Origin: Amycolatopsis sp. WQ 127309
Lineage (GTDB): Bacteria > Actinomycetota > Actinomycetes > Mycobacteriales > Pseudonocardiaceae
Reading direction: 5' to 3'
Assembly (NCBI RefSeq): GCF_023023025.1
Contig: NZ_CP095481.1
Span: 5,593,001-5,657,000, forward strand
DNA length: 64,000 nt
Position 1 is the stretch's first letter. Every line of letters starts with the position of its first letter. Shown here piece after piece: positions 12,921 through 22,087 of the stretch. The position numbers and the translations under genes are program-made. The notes below the pieces were generated by a model. That model was not told where the DNA came from and did not search any database. It was given only the letters and a program-made list of their open reading frames with translations.

Positions 12921-13552
12921 ACCCCGCCTCCGGCAGCCGTCACGACCAGCCGGACCGGCGTCGGGTCGAACCCGTTGCACGGGTTGTTGATCTGCGGGCA
13001 GTTCGACACCAGCACCAGGACGTCGGTCTCGGCGCGCAGCCGGACCTCCAGGCCGGGCGCGGAGATCCCGTCGACGATGCCGAGGGTGCCGTCCGCCTCG
13101 ACCGGCACGTTCATGTACCAGTTGACGTTGCTGACGAGGTCGCGCTTGCCGAGCCCCCACTTCGCGCCTTCGCCGAGGAAGTTCTCGACGCAGGCGTGCT
13201 GGAACCGGGTGTGCTGGCCGTAGCGGAGGCTGTTGGACTCCTTGCTGCACGCGCCGCCGAGCGTGTCGTGGCGCCCGCAGGTGTCGGCGACGACGGTCAG
13301 CAGCGGCGCGCCCTCCTGGGTGCGCAGCACGCTGCCGGTGGTCAGGAAGATGTTGCGCTGCGCGGCGATCGTCGCCGCGGCGCTGTAGCGCTTCGCCGTG
13401 TCGTTCGCGTCGTAGCAGAGGAAGTCGACGGCCTGGTTGCCGCCGAGGTCGACGATCGACAGTTCCTGCCCCTGCTTCAGCACGAGGGAGAACGGCGCCC
13501 GTGCGGGGACGTCGAAGGTGAGCTCCAGCTGGGACTCGTACGCGGTGCTCAC
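12917..13552 (-). CDS. DUF1989 urea carboxylase-associated protein (carboxyguanidine deiminase subunit-like), copy 2
   Basis: A 211-aa DUF1989 protein. Conserved Cys/His patterns include 'FLCYDANDTAKRYS', 'DTCGRHDTLGGACS', 'RFQHACVENF' and 'SNCPQINNPCNGFDPTP', consistent with a metal-binding hydrolase. In characterised guanidine-degrading systems two such proteins (CgdA/CgdB) together deiminate carboxyguanidine to allophanate. It overlaps both neighbours by 4 nt. The pairing with another DUF1989 gene just upstream supports a heteromeric enzyme. Which of the two subunits it corresponds to I cannot tell by eye. Confidence 0.88.
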
Positions 13553-14382
13553 GCGATCCCCCTCGCGGCCAGGTAGTCGGCGGTGTTCTCGAAAGCGCGC
13601 TGCGATTCGGGCGTGTGCGTCCATTCGGGACTGTCCGGAGTGGACGGCTGATCGCGCCAGGCGAGCACTTCGAGCTTGGTCGCCGTGTAGCCCGGCCGCG
13701 GGTCGACCGGGTGCGGCACGTTCACGAGCAGCGCGATCGACGGGATCTCGATCCGCAGGTCGACGGACTTCCCGGCGCCCGCGGAGCCGGTGAACTCCAG
13801 CTCGCCCGCGGCACCCACGCGCACGCCCTGGAAGAACGAGAGACTCGGCGGCAGATCGCGCGGGCCGAGCCCGTTCTTCGCCGCGGCCAACGTGAACAGC
13901 GGGAGCCCGGCGGGGGAGGGGCCCTGCGGGGCGCCGTCGCCGTAGTGTTCGGTGTTGCCGTCCACAGTGGACGTCCCGCACAGCGCGTCGTGCCGGCCGC
14001 TCGAGTCCGCGACGATCGTCGCGAGCACCCGGGCCTGGTCCGACAGCAGCGCCACGGACCCGCCGAGGTAGGCGTTCCACTGCACCTTCACCGTGTCGGC
14101 GACGTTGAGCCGCTCCCAGGGCTGATCGGCGTTGAACAGCAGCAGGTGCGCGCACGCGTCGCCCTCGACGTCGGTGAGCCGCAGCCGGGTGCCCCGGGCC
14201 AGCACCTTGTGCGTGTACCCGCCACCGGCGACCGTCTCGGCCCAGGTCAGCGCCTCGGGTGCGACCCCCGGTGGCGGTGACGGCCACGTGCTCGCCGGGA
14301 TCGACGGCATCGTGTCGACGACGGTGCCCGCCTGGGCGCGGGCGTGGTCACGCGCGCCGTAGGTGGTCGCGGTCGTGCTCAT
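13549..14382 (-). CDS. DUF1989 urea carboxylase-associated protein (carboxyguanidine deiminase subunit-like), copy 1
   Basis: A 277-aa DUF1989 protein, first intact gene of the operon. It has 'VEGDACAHLLLFNADQPWERLN', the 'DSSGRHDALCG' motif and 'SLSFFQGVRV'. ATG 14382 is chosen because a GAGAGGACG ribosome site precedes it and the protein begins with a plausible flexible head; the open frame runs on to 14535 without good coding character. A TGA in another frame overlaps this ATG exactly as intact operon neighbours do, which suggests a former upstream gene. With the second DUF1989 protein it likely forms carboxyguanidine deiminase. Confidence 0.88.
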   Translation of the reverse strand: MSTTATTYGARDHARAQAGTVVDTMPSIPASTWPSPPPGVAPEALTWAETVAGGGYTHKVLARGTRLRLTDVEGDACAHLLLFNADQPWERLNVADTVKVQWNAYLGGSVALLSDQARVLATIVADSSGRHDALCGTSTVDGNTEHYGDGAPQGPSPAGLPLFTLAAAKNGLGPRDLPPSLSFFQGVRVGAAGELEFTGSAGAGKSVDLRIEIPSIALLVNVPHPVDPRPGYTATKLEVLAWRDQPSTPDSPEWTHTPESQRAFENTADYLAARGIA

Positions 14383-14637
14383 CGGACGTCCTCTCGGGTA
14401 GCGGGTTCGAGGGCGGGAGCGGGGCGTGGCCGCAGCCGGCGGACCGCGCCGATCACGAGCGCGCCGCCGACGAACTCTAGCGGGAACAAGGGCGTCCGAG
14501 GACGCCCGAACCGGACAGATCGGAGATCTCCGCACGTCGCCGGCCGATGTTCACGACCATCGTCGGGCCGCGGGCGACGGCTGCCGCGGCCGGCTGAAGC
14601 CGGCCGGCTCGTCGATCATGGACGCTCCCCGTGTCAT
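14379..14637 (-). pseudogene. Possible collapsed transporter gene at the head of the urea/guanidine operon
   Basis: On the minus strand a frame ending in TGA at 14379-14381, overlapping the next ATG, encodes 'PLFPLEFVGGALVIGAVRRL' and then a Pro/Ala/Arg tail, which looks like the last membrane helix and cytoplasmic end of a permease. An ATG at 14637 (or 14619) opens a different frame that stops after under 30 codons. A start-like and an end-like piece with almost nothing between them fits a large internal deletion. Operons of this type usually carry an amino-acid/urea-like permease here. The call is inference from context and one hydrophobic segment; the stretch could be plain leader DNA. Confidence 0.3.
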
Positions 14638-14702
14638 GGTTTCGATCGTACGACAGAAATTAAGCCGACGGCAGGGCGTGACGATCTCCACGGTGTTGCC
14701 AC

Positions 14703-14714
14703 TCGGTTAACCGA
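14703..14714. promoter_or_regulatory. 12-bp palindrome TCGGTTAACCGA, candidate TetR operator
   Basis: A perfect palindrome lies in the intergenic region between the divergent TetR gene (start 14803) and the urea/guanidine operon. Its place fits the autoregulatory operator of the adjacent TetR protein. It is short, so the assignment is tentative. Confidence 0.4.
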
Positions 14715-14802
14715 TCCGCCGACCGGCCGTCAACGATGACACCCCGGCGTAACGCCACCTCGGTGATCAGGTGCGGGAAGGGGACCTGGCAGGATCAACG
14801 CC

Positions 14803-15462
14803 GTGGTCAAAGGGGCGGGGGTCGGCAGACCCAGGGCGAGTGGCGCGGCGGCGAACCGCCCGGACGCGCGGCAGGCCGTGCTCGACGCGGCGGGGGAGCT
14901 GTTCACCGGAGCCGGTTACGCGGCGACGACGACCCGCGCGATCGCCGAGCGGGCCGGGCTGCGCCAGGCGTCGCTCTACTACCACTTCCCGGCGAAGGAG
15001 GACATCCTCGCCGCGCTGCTGGCCGGGACGGTCCGCCCGTCGCTGGTCCTGGCCGCGCAGCTGGTCGCCGGGGACGCGCCGGTGGCCGTCCGGCTGTGGG
15101 CCCTGGCCTACGCGGACATCGGCCTGCTCGGCGGCGCCCGGCACAACCTGGGCGCGCTGTACCTGCTGCCCGAGGTCAGCTCACCCAACCTGGCCCGCTT
15201 CCGCGCCGAGCGCGCGGAGCTGAAGGCGGCCTACGGCGACCTGCTCGCGGCGGCGGGCATCGTCCCGGCGGCCGTCCGCACGGACCTCGTTTTCGGCCTG
15301 GTGGAGAGCATCGCGGTGATCCGCCGCGACGACCCGGAGCTGGACGTCGAGGCCCACACGCGCGAAGGCGCCGACGGCGTCGTCCGGCTGGCCGGGCTGC
15401 CGGAGCCGACCGAAGAACTGCGAGCGCGGGGCCACGCCCTCCTGGCGACGCCGACCGAATAG
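14803..15462 (+). CDS. TetR/AcrR-family regulator, divergent from the urea/guanidine operon
   Basis: A 219-aa repressor-type protein. The N-terminal helix-turn-helix (about 18-65) reads 'VLDAAGELFTGAGYAATTTRAIAERAGLRQASLYYHFPAKEDIL', given here as positions 23-66 of the protein. The rest is a helical ligand domain. GTG 14803 precedes the basic head 'GVGRPRA' typical of the family. Position and orientation suggest it controls the DUF1989/carboxylase operon in place of the guanidine riboswitch used by other bacteria; the ligand is not known. Confidence 0.88.
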   Translation: MVKGAGVGRPRASGAAANRPDARQAVLDAAGELFTGAGYAATTTRAIAERAGLRQASLYYHFPAKEDILAALLAGTVRPSLVLAAQLVAGDAPVAVRLWALAYADIGLLGGARHNLGALYLLPEVSSPNLARFRAERAELKAAYGDLLAAAGIVPAAVRTDLVFGLVESIAVIRRDDPELDVEAHTREGADGVVRLAGLPEPTEELRARGHALLATPTE

Positions 15463-16007
15463 TGGACGTCCAGCGGCTCCGCGGCAAGATCACGTAGCTG
15501 CACGCGAAACTGGACCGCAAACGCAAGCGTGACAGCACCGAGGCGCTGGAACTGCGCGGCGGCAGATCGCGAAGGGCTGCTCGACCTCCACGACTCGGCC
15601 ACCGAGGCGTGGCTGCGTGAGCTGGTCGCGGACCAGAGCCGGGTACTCGGCGCGCGGCACCAGAGCACGCTGATGTCCTGGTCCGGCATCGCCCACCGCT
15701 GTGCGGAGACCGGTCGTGTCGACGAAGCGCCGGCGCGGTTGTCCCGGCTGGAGGGGACCGCCTCGCCGACGCGGACCACTACGTGCGGGCTATCCTGGCC
15801 GCAGGCCCGTTCCCGCCAGGCCACCCGGTGCTGTTGTGGGCCCAGGGCACGGTGGCGCGAGTGCACTTCCGCCGCGCGGAGTGGGCCGGCGCCGTCATCG
15901 CCTACGAGTACGCGGTCGAAGGCTTCGAGCTGGTGCTGGGAGCCGGCCACCCGTAGACGCTCCGAATGACCGACGCTCTGGCCACGGCCCGCGAAGCGGT
16001 CGGCTGA
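15463..16007 (+). pseudogene. Decayed tetratricopeptide-repeat gene
   Basis: The stretch encodes recognisable TPR pieces in changing frames: 'LVADQSRVLGARHQSTLMSW' followed by 'HRCAETGRVDEA' in one frame, then after a frameshift near 15760 'HFRRAEWAGAVIAYEYAVEG' in another. The last repeat 'VLGAGHP' is cut by TAG at 15954-15956 and then continues in frame as 'TLRMTDALATAREAVG' to TGA at 16005. The 'VLG..HP.TL' pattern is typical of large TPR/NB-ARC proteins of actinomycetes. At least one frameshift and two stops show it is not functional. It follows the TetR gene directly. Confidence 0.7.
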
Positions 16008-16010
16008 GAG

Positions 16011-16093
16011 CGCCCCAATGTGGCGTTGGGTGCGTTGGACGCACCGAACGCCACATTGGGTGCGTTGGACGCACCCAACGCCACATTGGGGCG
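16011..16093. repeat. Compound palindrome: 24-bp outer arms with an internal third copy
   Basis: Outer arms 16011-16034 and 16070-16093 are perfect reverse complements (start CGCCCCAATGTGGCG). Between them lies a further near-copy of the unit (ACGCCACATTGGGTGCG at about 16048-16064), so alternative hairpins can form; GGTGCGTTGGACGCACC occurs twice. It separates the dead TPR gene from the convergent RNase D gene and probably works as a terminator. Confidence 0.85.
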
Positions 16094-16109
16094 TTTGGGG
16101 CGCTGGGCG

Positions 16110-17360
16110 TCAGGCCGCCGCGGCGTGGAGGGCCTTGCTCAGCGCCGACGCCGTCAGCTCGACCTGCCAGGGGCGGGCTCCGCCCGCGCGCAGGACGTCG
16201 GCGACGGTGTCCTCGTCCAGCTGGGCCGGGGGCCGCCAGCAGGTGCGGCGGACCAGGTCCGGCAGCAGCAGGTTCTCCACCGGCAGCCGGCGGTCCTCCG
16301 CGATCGCCGACAGGGCCGCGCGGGCCGCCGACAGCCGGGCCGCGGCGTCCGGGTCCTTGTCCGCCCAGCGGTTCACCGGCGGCGGGCCGTCGGTGGCCTG
16401 CGACGGCGACGGCAGCTCGCTCGCCGGCAGCGCCTTGGCCGCCTGCAGGTGCCGCAGCCAGCTCGCGGTGTACTTGCGCTGGACGCGGCCGCTGAACACC
16501 GGCAGCGCCTGCAGCTCTTCGACCGTCTTCGGGTCGGCCGTGACGGCGTTGATGATCGCGCTGTCCGGCAGGATCCGGCTCGGCGCGCGGTCGCGCTTGC
16601 GGGCCAGCTCGTCACGCGCCTGCCACAGCTCGCGCACCACGGCGAGACCGCGCGGGTTGCGGATCTTGTGCACCCCGGACGTCCGGCGCCACGGCTCGGC
16701 CCGCGGTGCGGGCGGCGGCGCGGTGCGGACGGCGTCGAACTCCTGCTGCGCCCACTCCAGCTTGCCCTGGGCGCCCAGCTCCGCTTCCAGCTTTTCGCGC
16801 AGCTGGATGAGCAGCTCGACGTCGAGGGCGGCGTAGTTCAGCCAGTCGACCGGCAGAGGCCGCTTCGACCAGTCGGCCGCGCTGTGCCCCTTTTCGAGGG
16901 TGTAACCGAGCAGCAGCTCGACGAGCGTCCCGAGCGCGACACGCTCGTAGCCCGCGAGGCGGCCGGCGAGTTCGGTGTCGAACAGCGCCGCCGGGTGCAG
17001 GTCCAGCTCGGCGAGACAGGGAAGGTCCTGGGAGGCCGCGTGCAGCACCCACTCCAGGGAGTTGAGGACGTTCTTCAGCGGGGTGAGGTCGTCGAGCTCG
17101 GTCGGGTCGATCAGGACCGTGCCGGAACCCTCACGTCGCAGCTGGACGAGATAGGCCTTGGGCCAGTACCGGTAGCCGGACGCGCGTTCGGTGTCGACGG
17201 CGACGGCTCCGGTGCCCGCGGCGAGCCGCGCACAGGCTTCGAGCAGTGCGGCCCGGTCGGTGACCACCGGAGGTGTGCCCTCGGCGGGCTCGCGTAGCAG
17301 CACGGGTCCGCCTGCGGACTCGATCTCCATCCCGGCGTCCTCGGCTTCTGCGCTTTCCAT
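16110..17360 (-). CDS. rnd: Ribonuclease D (DEDD exonuclease with HRDC domain)
   Basis: A 416-aa 3'-5' exonuclease that trims structured RNA such as tRNA precursors. Exo I is 'AVAVDTERASGYRY' (D/E pair), Exo II includes 'LHAASQDLPCL', and Exo III 'NYAALDVELLIQLR' holds the Tyr and Asp. After about residue 230 comes an HRDC-type helical region ('VVRELWQARDELARKRDRAPSRIL') and a second C-terminal helical domain. This arrangement is normal in actinobacteria. It is convergent with the TPR remnant and is separated from the upstream response regulator by 70 bases. Confidence 0.92.
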   Translation of the reverse strand: MESAEAEDAGMEIESAGGPVLLREPAEGTPPVVTDRAALLEACARLAAGTGAVAVDTERASGYRYWPKAYLVQLRREGSGTVLIDPTELDDLTPLKNVLNSLEWVLHAASQDLPCLAELDLHPAALFDTELAGRLAGYERVALGTLVELLLGYTLEKGHSAADWSKRPLPVDWLNYAALDVELLIQLREKLEAELGAQGKLEWAQQEFDAVRTAPPPAPRAEPWRRTSGVHKIRNPRGLAVVRELWQARDELARKRDRAPSRILPDSAIINAVTADPKTVEELQALPVFSGRVQRKYTASWLRHLQAAKALPASELPSPSQATDGPPPVNRWADKDPDAAARLSAARAALSAIAEDRRLPVENLLLPDLVRRTCWRPPAQLDEDTVADVLRAGGARPWQVELTASALSKALHAAAA

Positions 17361-17430
17361 GGTTGACGACCCTACGGGACGGGCGTACCGCGCCTGGTGC
17401 GCCCGCCCCGTGGGGAGGTTCGTCTATCCG

Positions 17431-18147
17431 TCAGCGGATGACGCCGGCTCGCATGGCCAGCGCAACCATCTGAGCCCGGTCGCCCGTGCCGAGCTTGCGC
17501 CCGATCCGAGACAGGTGGGACTTGACGGTGAGGGCGGAGAGGGAAAGTTCCTCGCCGATCTCCTTGTTGGACTGTCCGTCGGCGACCAGCTGGAGCACCT
17601 CCACCTCACGAGCGGAAAGCTCGCGCGGGGTGTTGTCGGTGCCGGCGACGCGGGTCCCGGTGGCGAGCACCGGAGCCACGCTCGGGTCGGCGTAAACGCC
17701 GCCTTCGAGCACACGCCGCACGCCATCGGTCACTACGACCGGCGACGCGGACTTCAGCAGGTACGCCTGGGCCCCGGCCTGGAAGGCCGAGCGGACCGCG
17801 TACGGGTCGTCCGAAGATGCGAGAACCACCACGCGCGGCCACCCGTGGCTACGAAGTTCCGTAACCAGTTCGATGCCGCTGCCGTCCGGCAGTCCGAGAT
17901 CGAGGATCGCCAGGTCACAGGGCCCTGTGGCCTGTGCTCGCGCCCTCGCTTCGGCCACCGTGGCGGCTTCGTGAACGGTACCCGCACCCATCTGTGCGAG
18001 TCTTGCTGCGATTGCCTCCCTCAACAGCGGGTGGTCATCGACCACCAACACGGAAAAAAGCTCTTCCCGCGGGTGCGGAACCATGCTCGCCGGCAAAGCA
18101 CCGGCTGGCGTGGATCGGACGGCCTGAGAAATGCCGACGGTAGCCAC
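17431..18147 (-). CDS. LuxR/NarL-family response regulator without a cognate kinase nearby
   Basis: A 238-aa regulator. An N-terminal extension of about 32 residues precedes the receiver ('SVLVVDDHPLLREAIAARL', phospho-acceptor D83 in 'LAILDLGLPDG', Lys in 'YLLKSASP'). The C-terminal LuxR helix-turn-helix (about 172-235) reads 'LSAREVEVLQLVADGQSNKEIG' in part. GTG 18147 is preceded by GGGAGG at a good distance, which decides it over the upstream frame extension to 18189. No histidine kinase is adjacent, so it is an orphan here. About 760 gene-free bases lie upstream. Confidence 0.88.
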   Translation of the reverse strand: MATVGISQAVRSTPAGALPASMVPHPREELFSVLVVDDHPLLREAIAARLAQMGAGTVHEAATVAEARARAQATGPCDLAILDLGLPDGSGIELVTELRSHGWPRVVVLASSDDPYAVRSAFQAGAQAYLLKSASPVVVTDGVRRVLEGGVYADPSVAPVLATGTRVAGTDNTPRELSAREVEVLQLVADGQSNKEIGEELSLSALTVKSHLSRIGRKLGTGDRAQMVALAMRAGVIR

Positions 18148-18910
18148 GTCACTACCTCCCTGGAGTCGGTCGTGCCCCCCGACCGGCACCGGGACCTTCG
18201 GCCGTTCAGCCGCGCCAGCTTTAGACCGAAAGTGGTGTCGTCGAAGGCACTGTAGCCGCCCTGAGGCCGCTGCGGGGGGATCGAATGGGTATCTATCTCA
18301 AACGAACAGTCACTCAGGGGGTTCGTGGTAACACGATCGGGCTAGTACACGGCCGGTTGCTAACGGATAGCCCAGCGAACACGATGCAAAGAAGTTACCG
18401 GCGCCCAAATGGCCGTGCAGATGGGCCGTGCACCTTCCGGTGCGTCCGCCGACCGGGGGCTCCGCGGGGGTCCGACTGCTCCGGAAAGCGGTCTCGGCCG
18501 GGGCATGATCAACTTCGTGAAACGGCTTCAGAAGAGCTTTCGCAGCCGCCCGTGGTGACTGTCCGTATCCCGTGAAGGGTGTTCACCGGTTCCGGCGGCG
18601 ACCGCGGGGCAAGTTGATCTTGTCGCACTGCGTGACGGCGTTGTCTCACGAACGGGGGCATCCGCGCGAGACGTGAAATGACCTCGGGAACGCTCCGGGT
18701 GGTCCGCCGGGGTCTGGTGTTGTATGGACCACTCCGGGCGCGTGACGGCCCGCTCAGCGGCCGCCGGACGAGCCGCCCGGGGTTGGACGTCGTTCGGCGG
18801 ACGCGAATTTTGCTCACATTCGTACAAGGCGCGGCCCGGCGGACGCTCGCGGAGGACCTGTCGTCGCGGTCCCGCCGGTGACTATCGCCCGGACGGCCGC
18901 AGGGCGCGGC
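18148..18910. other. 760-bp stretch without a recognisable gene
   Basis: No frame shows coding character with a convincing start on either strand. It must contain the promoter of the response regulator. Visible structure: GATCAACTT at 18507-18515 and its inverse AAGTTGATC at 18612-18620; GGTGGTCC near 18699 facing GGACCACT at 18726-18733; and a patch of lower GC near 18285-18400. It could hold an untranslated RNA or the remains of a lost gene. Confidence 0.5.
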
Positions 18911-19474
18911 TCAGGAGTTCTGACGCTGCCCGAAGAGCGTCACGCCGACCGGCGGCAGGCCGACGACGCTCGCCATCACCTGGCAGAACGCCTGCCCGTG
19001 GGGCAGCAGCGCGCCGTCGATGGGCGTCCAGGACGCCCGCAGCTCGAGGTCGTCGGTGCGGGCCGGGCCGGAGATGTCGCCGAAGCGGGCCGACGACGTC
19101 TCGGTGACCGTGCCGCCCAGCGCCTTCCAGCTCGCGCCGGACACCTCGAGGGCGTCGGTCAGCCACGACCAGCCGACGCCGGGGAGGAAGGGATCGGTCG
19201 CCAGTTCGCGGTCCAGCTCCGCGCGCACGTACATGACGAGGCGCAGGACACCGTCCCAGCCTTCCTGGCCGTCCGGGTCGTGCAGCAGGACCAGCCGGCC
19301 CGAGGCCAGCACGTCGGCGGGACCGGCGACCTCGCAGCTCACCGCGTAGGAGAACGGTGCGAGCCGCTGCGGCGCCCGCATCCGCTCGAGCAGCACCTCC
19401 CGGCGGGGCCGGACGGACTGCAGCGACGCGACGGCTTCGCGGAAGAGTTCGGGCACTGGAGTCGTCGCGGTCAC
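18911..19474 (-). CDS. DUF3000 domain protein
   Basis: A 187-aa protein that matches the DUF3000 family of actinobacteria along its whole length. Recognisable stretches are 'PRREVLLERMRAPQRLAPFS', 'GRLVLLHDPDGQEGWDG' and 'FLPGVGWSWLTDAL'. The family has no known function. It is soluble, without signal or membrane segments. It is transcribed divergently from hemE, 88 bases away, an arrangement that keeps it next to haem synthesis genes; a functional link is inference. Confidence 0.85.
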   Translation of the reverse strand: MTATTPVPELFREAVASLQSVRPRREVLLERMRAPQRLAPFSYAVSCEVAGPADVLASGRLVLLHDPDGQEGWDGVLRLVMYVRAELDRELATDPFLPGVGWSWLTDALEVSGASWKALGGTVTETSSARFGDISGPARTDDLELRASWTPIDGALLPHGQAFCQVMASVVGLPPVGVTLFGQRQNS

Positions 19475-19562
19475 GCATCGACTTTAGGGCGGGCACGCCC
19501 TGTTGCGGGCGGAGGCGCGCCGAGAGAAGGGCCCCACCGGGCTCGTGGCACGATTGAAGACG

Positions 19563-20633
19563 ATGTCTCCCACCACGCCTCTGCCGCAGCGGACCCCCGC
19601 GTCCGCCCGCCGCGAGCTGCCCGAAGCCCCGTTCCTGGCCGCCGCGCGCGGCGAACGCCCGGCGCGCACGCCGGTCTGGTTCATGCGCCAGGCCGGGCGG
19701 TCGCTGCCCGAGTACCGCGCGCTGCGCGAGGGCGTGGCGATGCTCGACGCCTGTTTCGACCCCGAGATGCTCGCCGAGATCACGCTGCAGCCGGTCCGGC
19801 GGCACGAGGTCGACGCCGCGGTCCTGTTCAGCGACATCGTCGTGCCGCTCAAGGCCGCCGGGGTCGACATCGACATCGTCCCGGGCACCGGTCCCGTGGT
19901 CGCGACGCCGGTGCGCGACCTGGCCGCCGTGAAGGCGCTGCCGGAGCTGGTCCCCGACCAGGTCGGCAAGGTCGCCGACGGCATCGCGCTGCTGGTCGAG
20001 CGGCTCGGCGAGACGCCGTTGATCGGCTTCGCCGGCGCGCCGTTCACCCTGGCCAGCTACCTCATCGAGGGCGGCCCGAGCCGCAACCACGAGCACACCA
20101 AGGCGCTCATGCACTCCGAGCCGGCGGTGTGGCACGAGCTGGCCGGGCGGCTGGCCGACATCGCGCTCACCTTCCTGCGCGCGCAGCTCGACGCCGGCGT
20201 CGACGCGATCCAGCTGTTCGACTCCTGGGCCGGCGCGCTGTCCGAGCGGGACTACCGCGAGTTCGTGCTGCCGCACTCGGCGAAGGTCCTCGACGGCGTC
20301 GCCGCCTACGGCGTCCCCCGGATCCACTTCGGCGTCGGCACCGGCGAGCTGCTGCCCGCGATGCGCGACGCGGGCGCGGACGTCGTCGGCGTCGACTGGC
20401 GGATCCCGCTCGACGAGGCCGTCCGGCGGCTCGGTGGCAAGGCCGTGGTGCAGGGCAACCTGGACCCGGCGCTGCTGTACGCGTCCTGGCCGGTGCTCGA
20501 GGCCCAGGTGCGCCGCATCGTCGCCGAGGGACGAGCCGCCGACGGCCACATCTTCAACCTGGGCCACGGCGTGCTCCCCAGCGTCGACCCCGAGGTCCTG
20601 ACCCGCGTGGCCGGGCTGGTGCACGAGCTGTGA
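19563..20633 (+). CDS. hemE: Uroporphyrinogen decarboxylase
   Basis: A 356-aa cytoplasmic enzyme converting uroporphyrinogen III to coproporphyrinogen III. The family signature '[14 protein letters not shown]' is near residue 38 and '[17 protein letters not shown]' near 160; the substrate-binding Asp is in 'LFSDIVVPL'. ATG 19563 is chosen as start; in-frame upstream codons to 19503 look non-coding. The stop overlaps the start of the oxidase gene (GTGA), so hemE, cgoX and hemQ form one haem operon. Confidence 0.95.
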   Translation: MSPTTPLPQRTPASARRELPEAPFLAAARGERPARTPVWFMRQAGRSLPEYRALREGVAMLDACFDPEMLAEITLQPVRRHEVDAAVLFSDIVVPLKAAGVDIDIVPGTGPVVATPVRDLAAVKALPELVPDQVGKVADGIALLVERLGETPLIGFAGAPFTLASYLIEGGPSRNHEHTKALMHSEPAVWHELAGRLADIALTFLRAQLDAGVDAIQLFDSWAGALSERDYREFVLPHSAKVLDGVAAYGVPRIHFGVGTGELLPAMRDAGADVVGVDWRIPLDEAVRRLGGKAVVQGNLDPALLYASWPVLEAQVRRIVAEGRAADGHIFNLGHGVLPSVDPEVLTRVAGLVHEL

Positions 20634-22030
20634 CGCGGGTCGCCGTCGTCGGGGCGGGCATCTCCGGCCTGACCGCGGCGTACCGGCTGCGGCAGCTGCT
20701 CGGCGCCGGCGCCGAGATCGTCGTCTTCGAGAAGACCCGGACCCCGGGCGGCAAGCTGCGCACGGCCGAGCTGGCCGGCGTGCCCTACGACGTCGGCGCC
20801 GAGGCGTTCCTCGCCCGCCGGCCCGAGATGCTCGCGCTGGTCCGCGAGCTGGGCCTCGACCTCGTCCACCCGACCGGCGCCCGCGCGAAGATCCACGCCG
20901 GCGGCACCGTGACCGGGCTGCCGCCGGGCACCGTGATGGGTGTCCCGGCGTCGGCGGAGTCGGTCGCCGGGGTGCTGTCGGAGGCGGGGCGCCGCGCGGT
21001 CGAGGCCGAGACGTCACTGCCGGAGCTGCGGCTGCCGGGCGGGGACGTGCCGCTGGGGCCGCTGCTGCGCGAGCGGTTCGGCGACGAACTGGTCGACCGG
21101 CTGGTCGACCCGCTGCTGGGCGGCGTCTACGCGGGCGGGGCCGACGGTCTCGGCCTGCGCGCGACCATGCCGGGCCTGGCCGCGGCGGTGGCCGCCGGCG
21201 CGGGGTCGCTGACCGCGGCGGCCGCGTCCCAGCTGCCCGCGTCACCCAGCTCGGCCCCGGTGTTCGGCACGGTCCCCGGCGGCCTGGGCACGGTCGTCGA
21301 CCGGCTGACCGAGCTGTCCGGCGCCGACCTGCGGACCGGGCTGCCGGTGTGCGACATCGAGCGGAACGGCACGAGCTGGCGGCTGCGGATCGGCGCGGCG
21401 CCGACCGCGCACGCGCCCGCGGAGAACACGATCGACGCCGACGCGGTGGTCCTCGCGGTGCCCGCGCCGTCGGCCCGCCGCCTGCTCGCGGACCTGGTGC
21501 CCGCGGCGTCGGCGGCGTTCGGCGAGGTCGAGCTGGCGTCGATGGCGGTGGTCGCGCTGGCCCTGCCACCCGGCACGGAGCTGCCCGCGGCGTCGGGAAT
21601 CCTGATCGGCCAAGGCGAGCGTGACGCGGCGGGCGTGCCGTACGCGGCGAAGGCGTTCACGTTCTCTTCGCGCAAGTGGGCGCACTTCGGCACGGGCCCG
21701 GTCCTGGTCCGCGGCTCGGTGGGGCGCTTCGGCGAGCTGGGCGCGTTGCAGGCGGACGACGTCGAGCTGGTCCGGGTGGTCCGCGACGACCTCGCGCGTC
21801 TCACGGGCATCACGGCGGAACCGGTGGAAACGCTGGTGACCCGCTGGGGTGGCGGCCTGCCGCAGTACGGCACCGGCCACCTGGAGCGGGTGGAGCGCAT
21901 CGAGAAGGCGATCGCCGGGATCCCGGGCCTGGCCGTGGCGGGCGCGACCCTGCACGGTGTCGGGCTGCCGGCGTGCGTGGCGACGGCCGAAGCGGCCGCA
22001 CAGCGGGTGGCCGCGCACCTTTCCGCGTGA
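20630..22030 (+). CDS. hemY: Coproporphyrinogen III / protoporphyrinogen oxidase, FAD-dependent (HemY/CgoX type)
   Basis: A 466-aa flavoenzyme. The FAD-binding GxGxxG motif is at the N-terminus ('[17 protein letters not shown]'), followed by '[14 protein letters not shown]' and the C-terminal FAD contact '[20 protein letters not shown]'. Because hemQ follows, the likely in vivo substrate is coproporphyrinogen III, giving coproporphyrin III in the haem branch used by Gram-positive bacteria; this is inference from context. GTG 20630 is fixed by the overlap with hemE. Confidence 0.93.
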   Translation: MTRVAVVGAGISGLTAAYRLRQLLGAGAEIVVFEKTRTPGGKLRTAELAGVPYDVGAEAFLARRPEMLALVRELGLDLVHPTGARAKIHAGGTVTGLPPGTVMGVPASAESVAGVLSEAGRRAVEAETSLPELRLPGGDVPLGPLLRERFGDELVDRLVDPLLGGVYAGGADGLGLRATMPGLAAAVAAGAGSLTAAAASQLPASPSSAPVFGTVPGGLGTVVDRLTELSGADLRTGLPVCDIERNGTSWRLRIGAAPTAHAPAENTIDADAVVLAVPAPSARRLLADLVPAASAAFGEVELASMAVVALALPPGTELPAASGILIGQGERDAAGVPYAAKAFTFSSRKWAHFGTGPVLVRGSVGRFGELGALQADDVELVRVVRDDLARLTGITAEPVETLVTRWGGGLPQYGTGHLERVERIEKAIAGIPGLAVAGATLHGVGLPACVATAEAAAQRVAAHLSA

Positions 22031-22087
22031 GTGCTCTCACGGCTACCCGTGGGGGCGCCCTGCGGGCCTCGGTGACAGGATGGACGT

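Noticed and set aside
13549..14535. Longer start for the first DUF1989 gene (328 aa)
   Set aside because: The extra 51 residues are Arg/Pro-rich and overlap the possible permease end; ATG 14382 has a good ribosome site.
14383..14802. Guanidine riboswitch in the leader of the carboxylase operon
   Set aside because: Looked for the conserved ykkC-type blocks on the minus strand and did not find them; a covariance scan would settle it.
18718..18733. DasR (dre)-like site, 12 of 16 matches to AGTGGTCTAGACCACT
   Set aside because: One half is poor, it is far from any gene start, and its good half also pairs with GGTGGTCC nearby as a hairpin.
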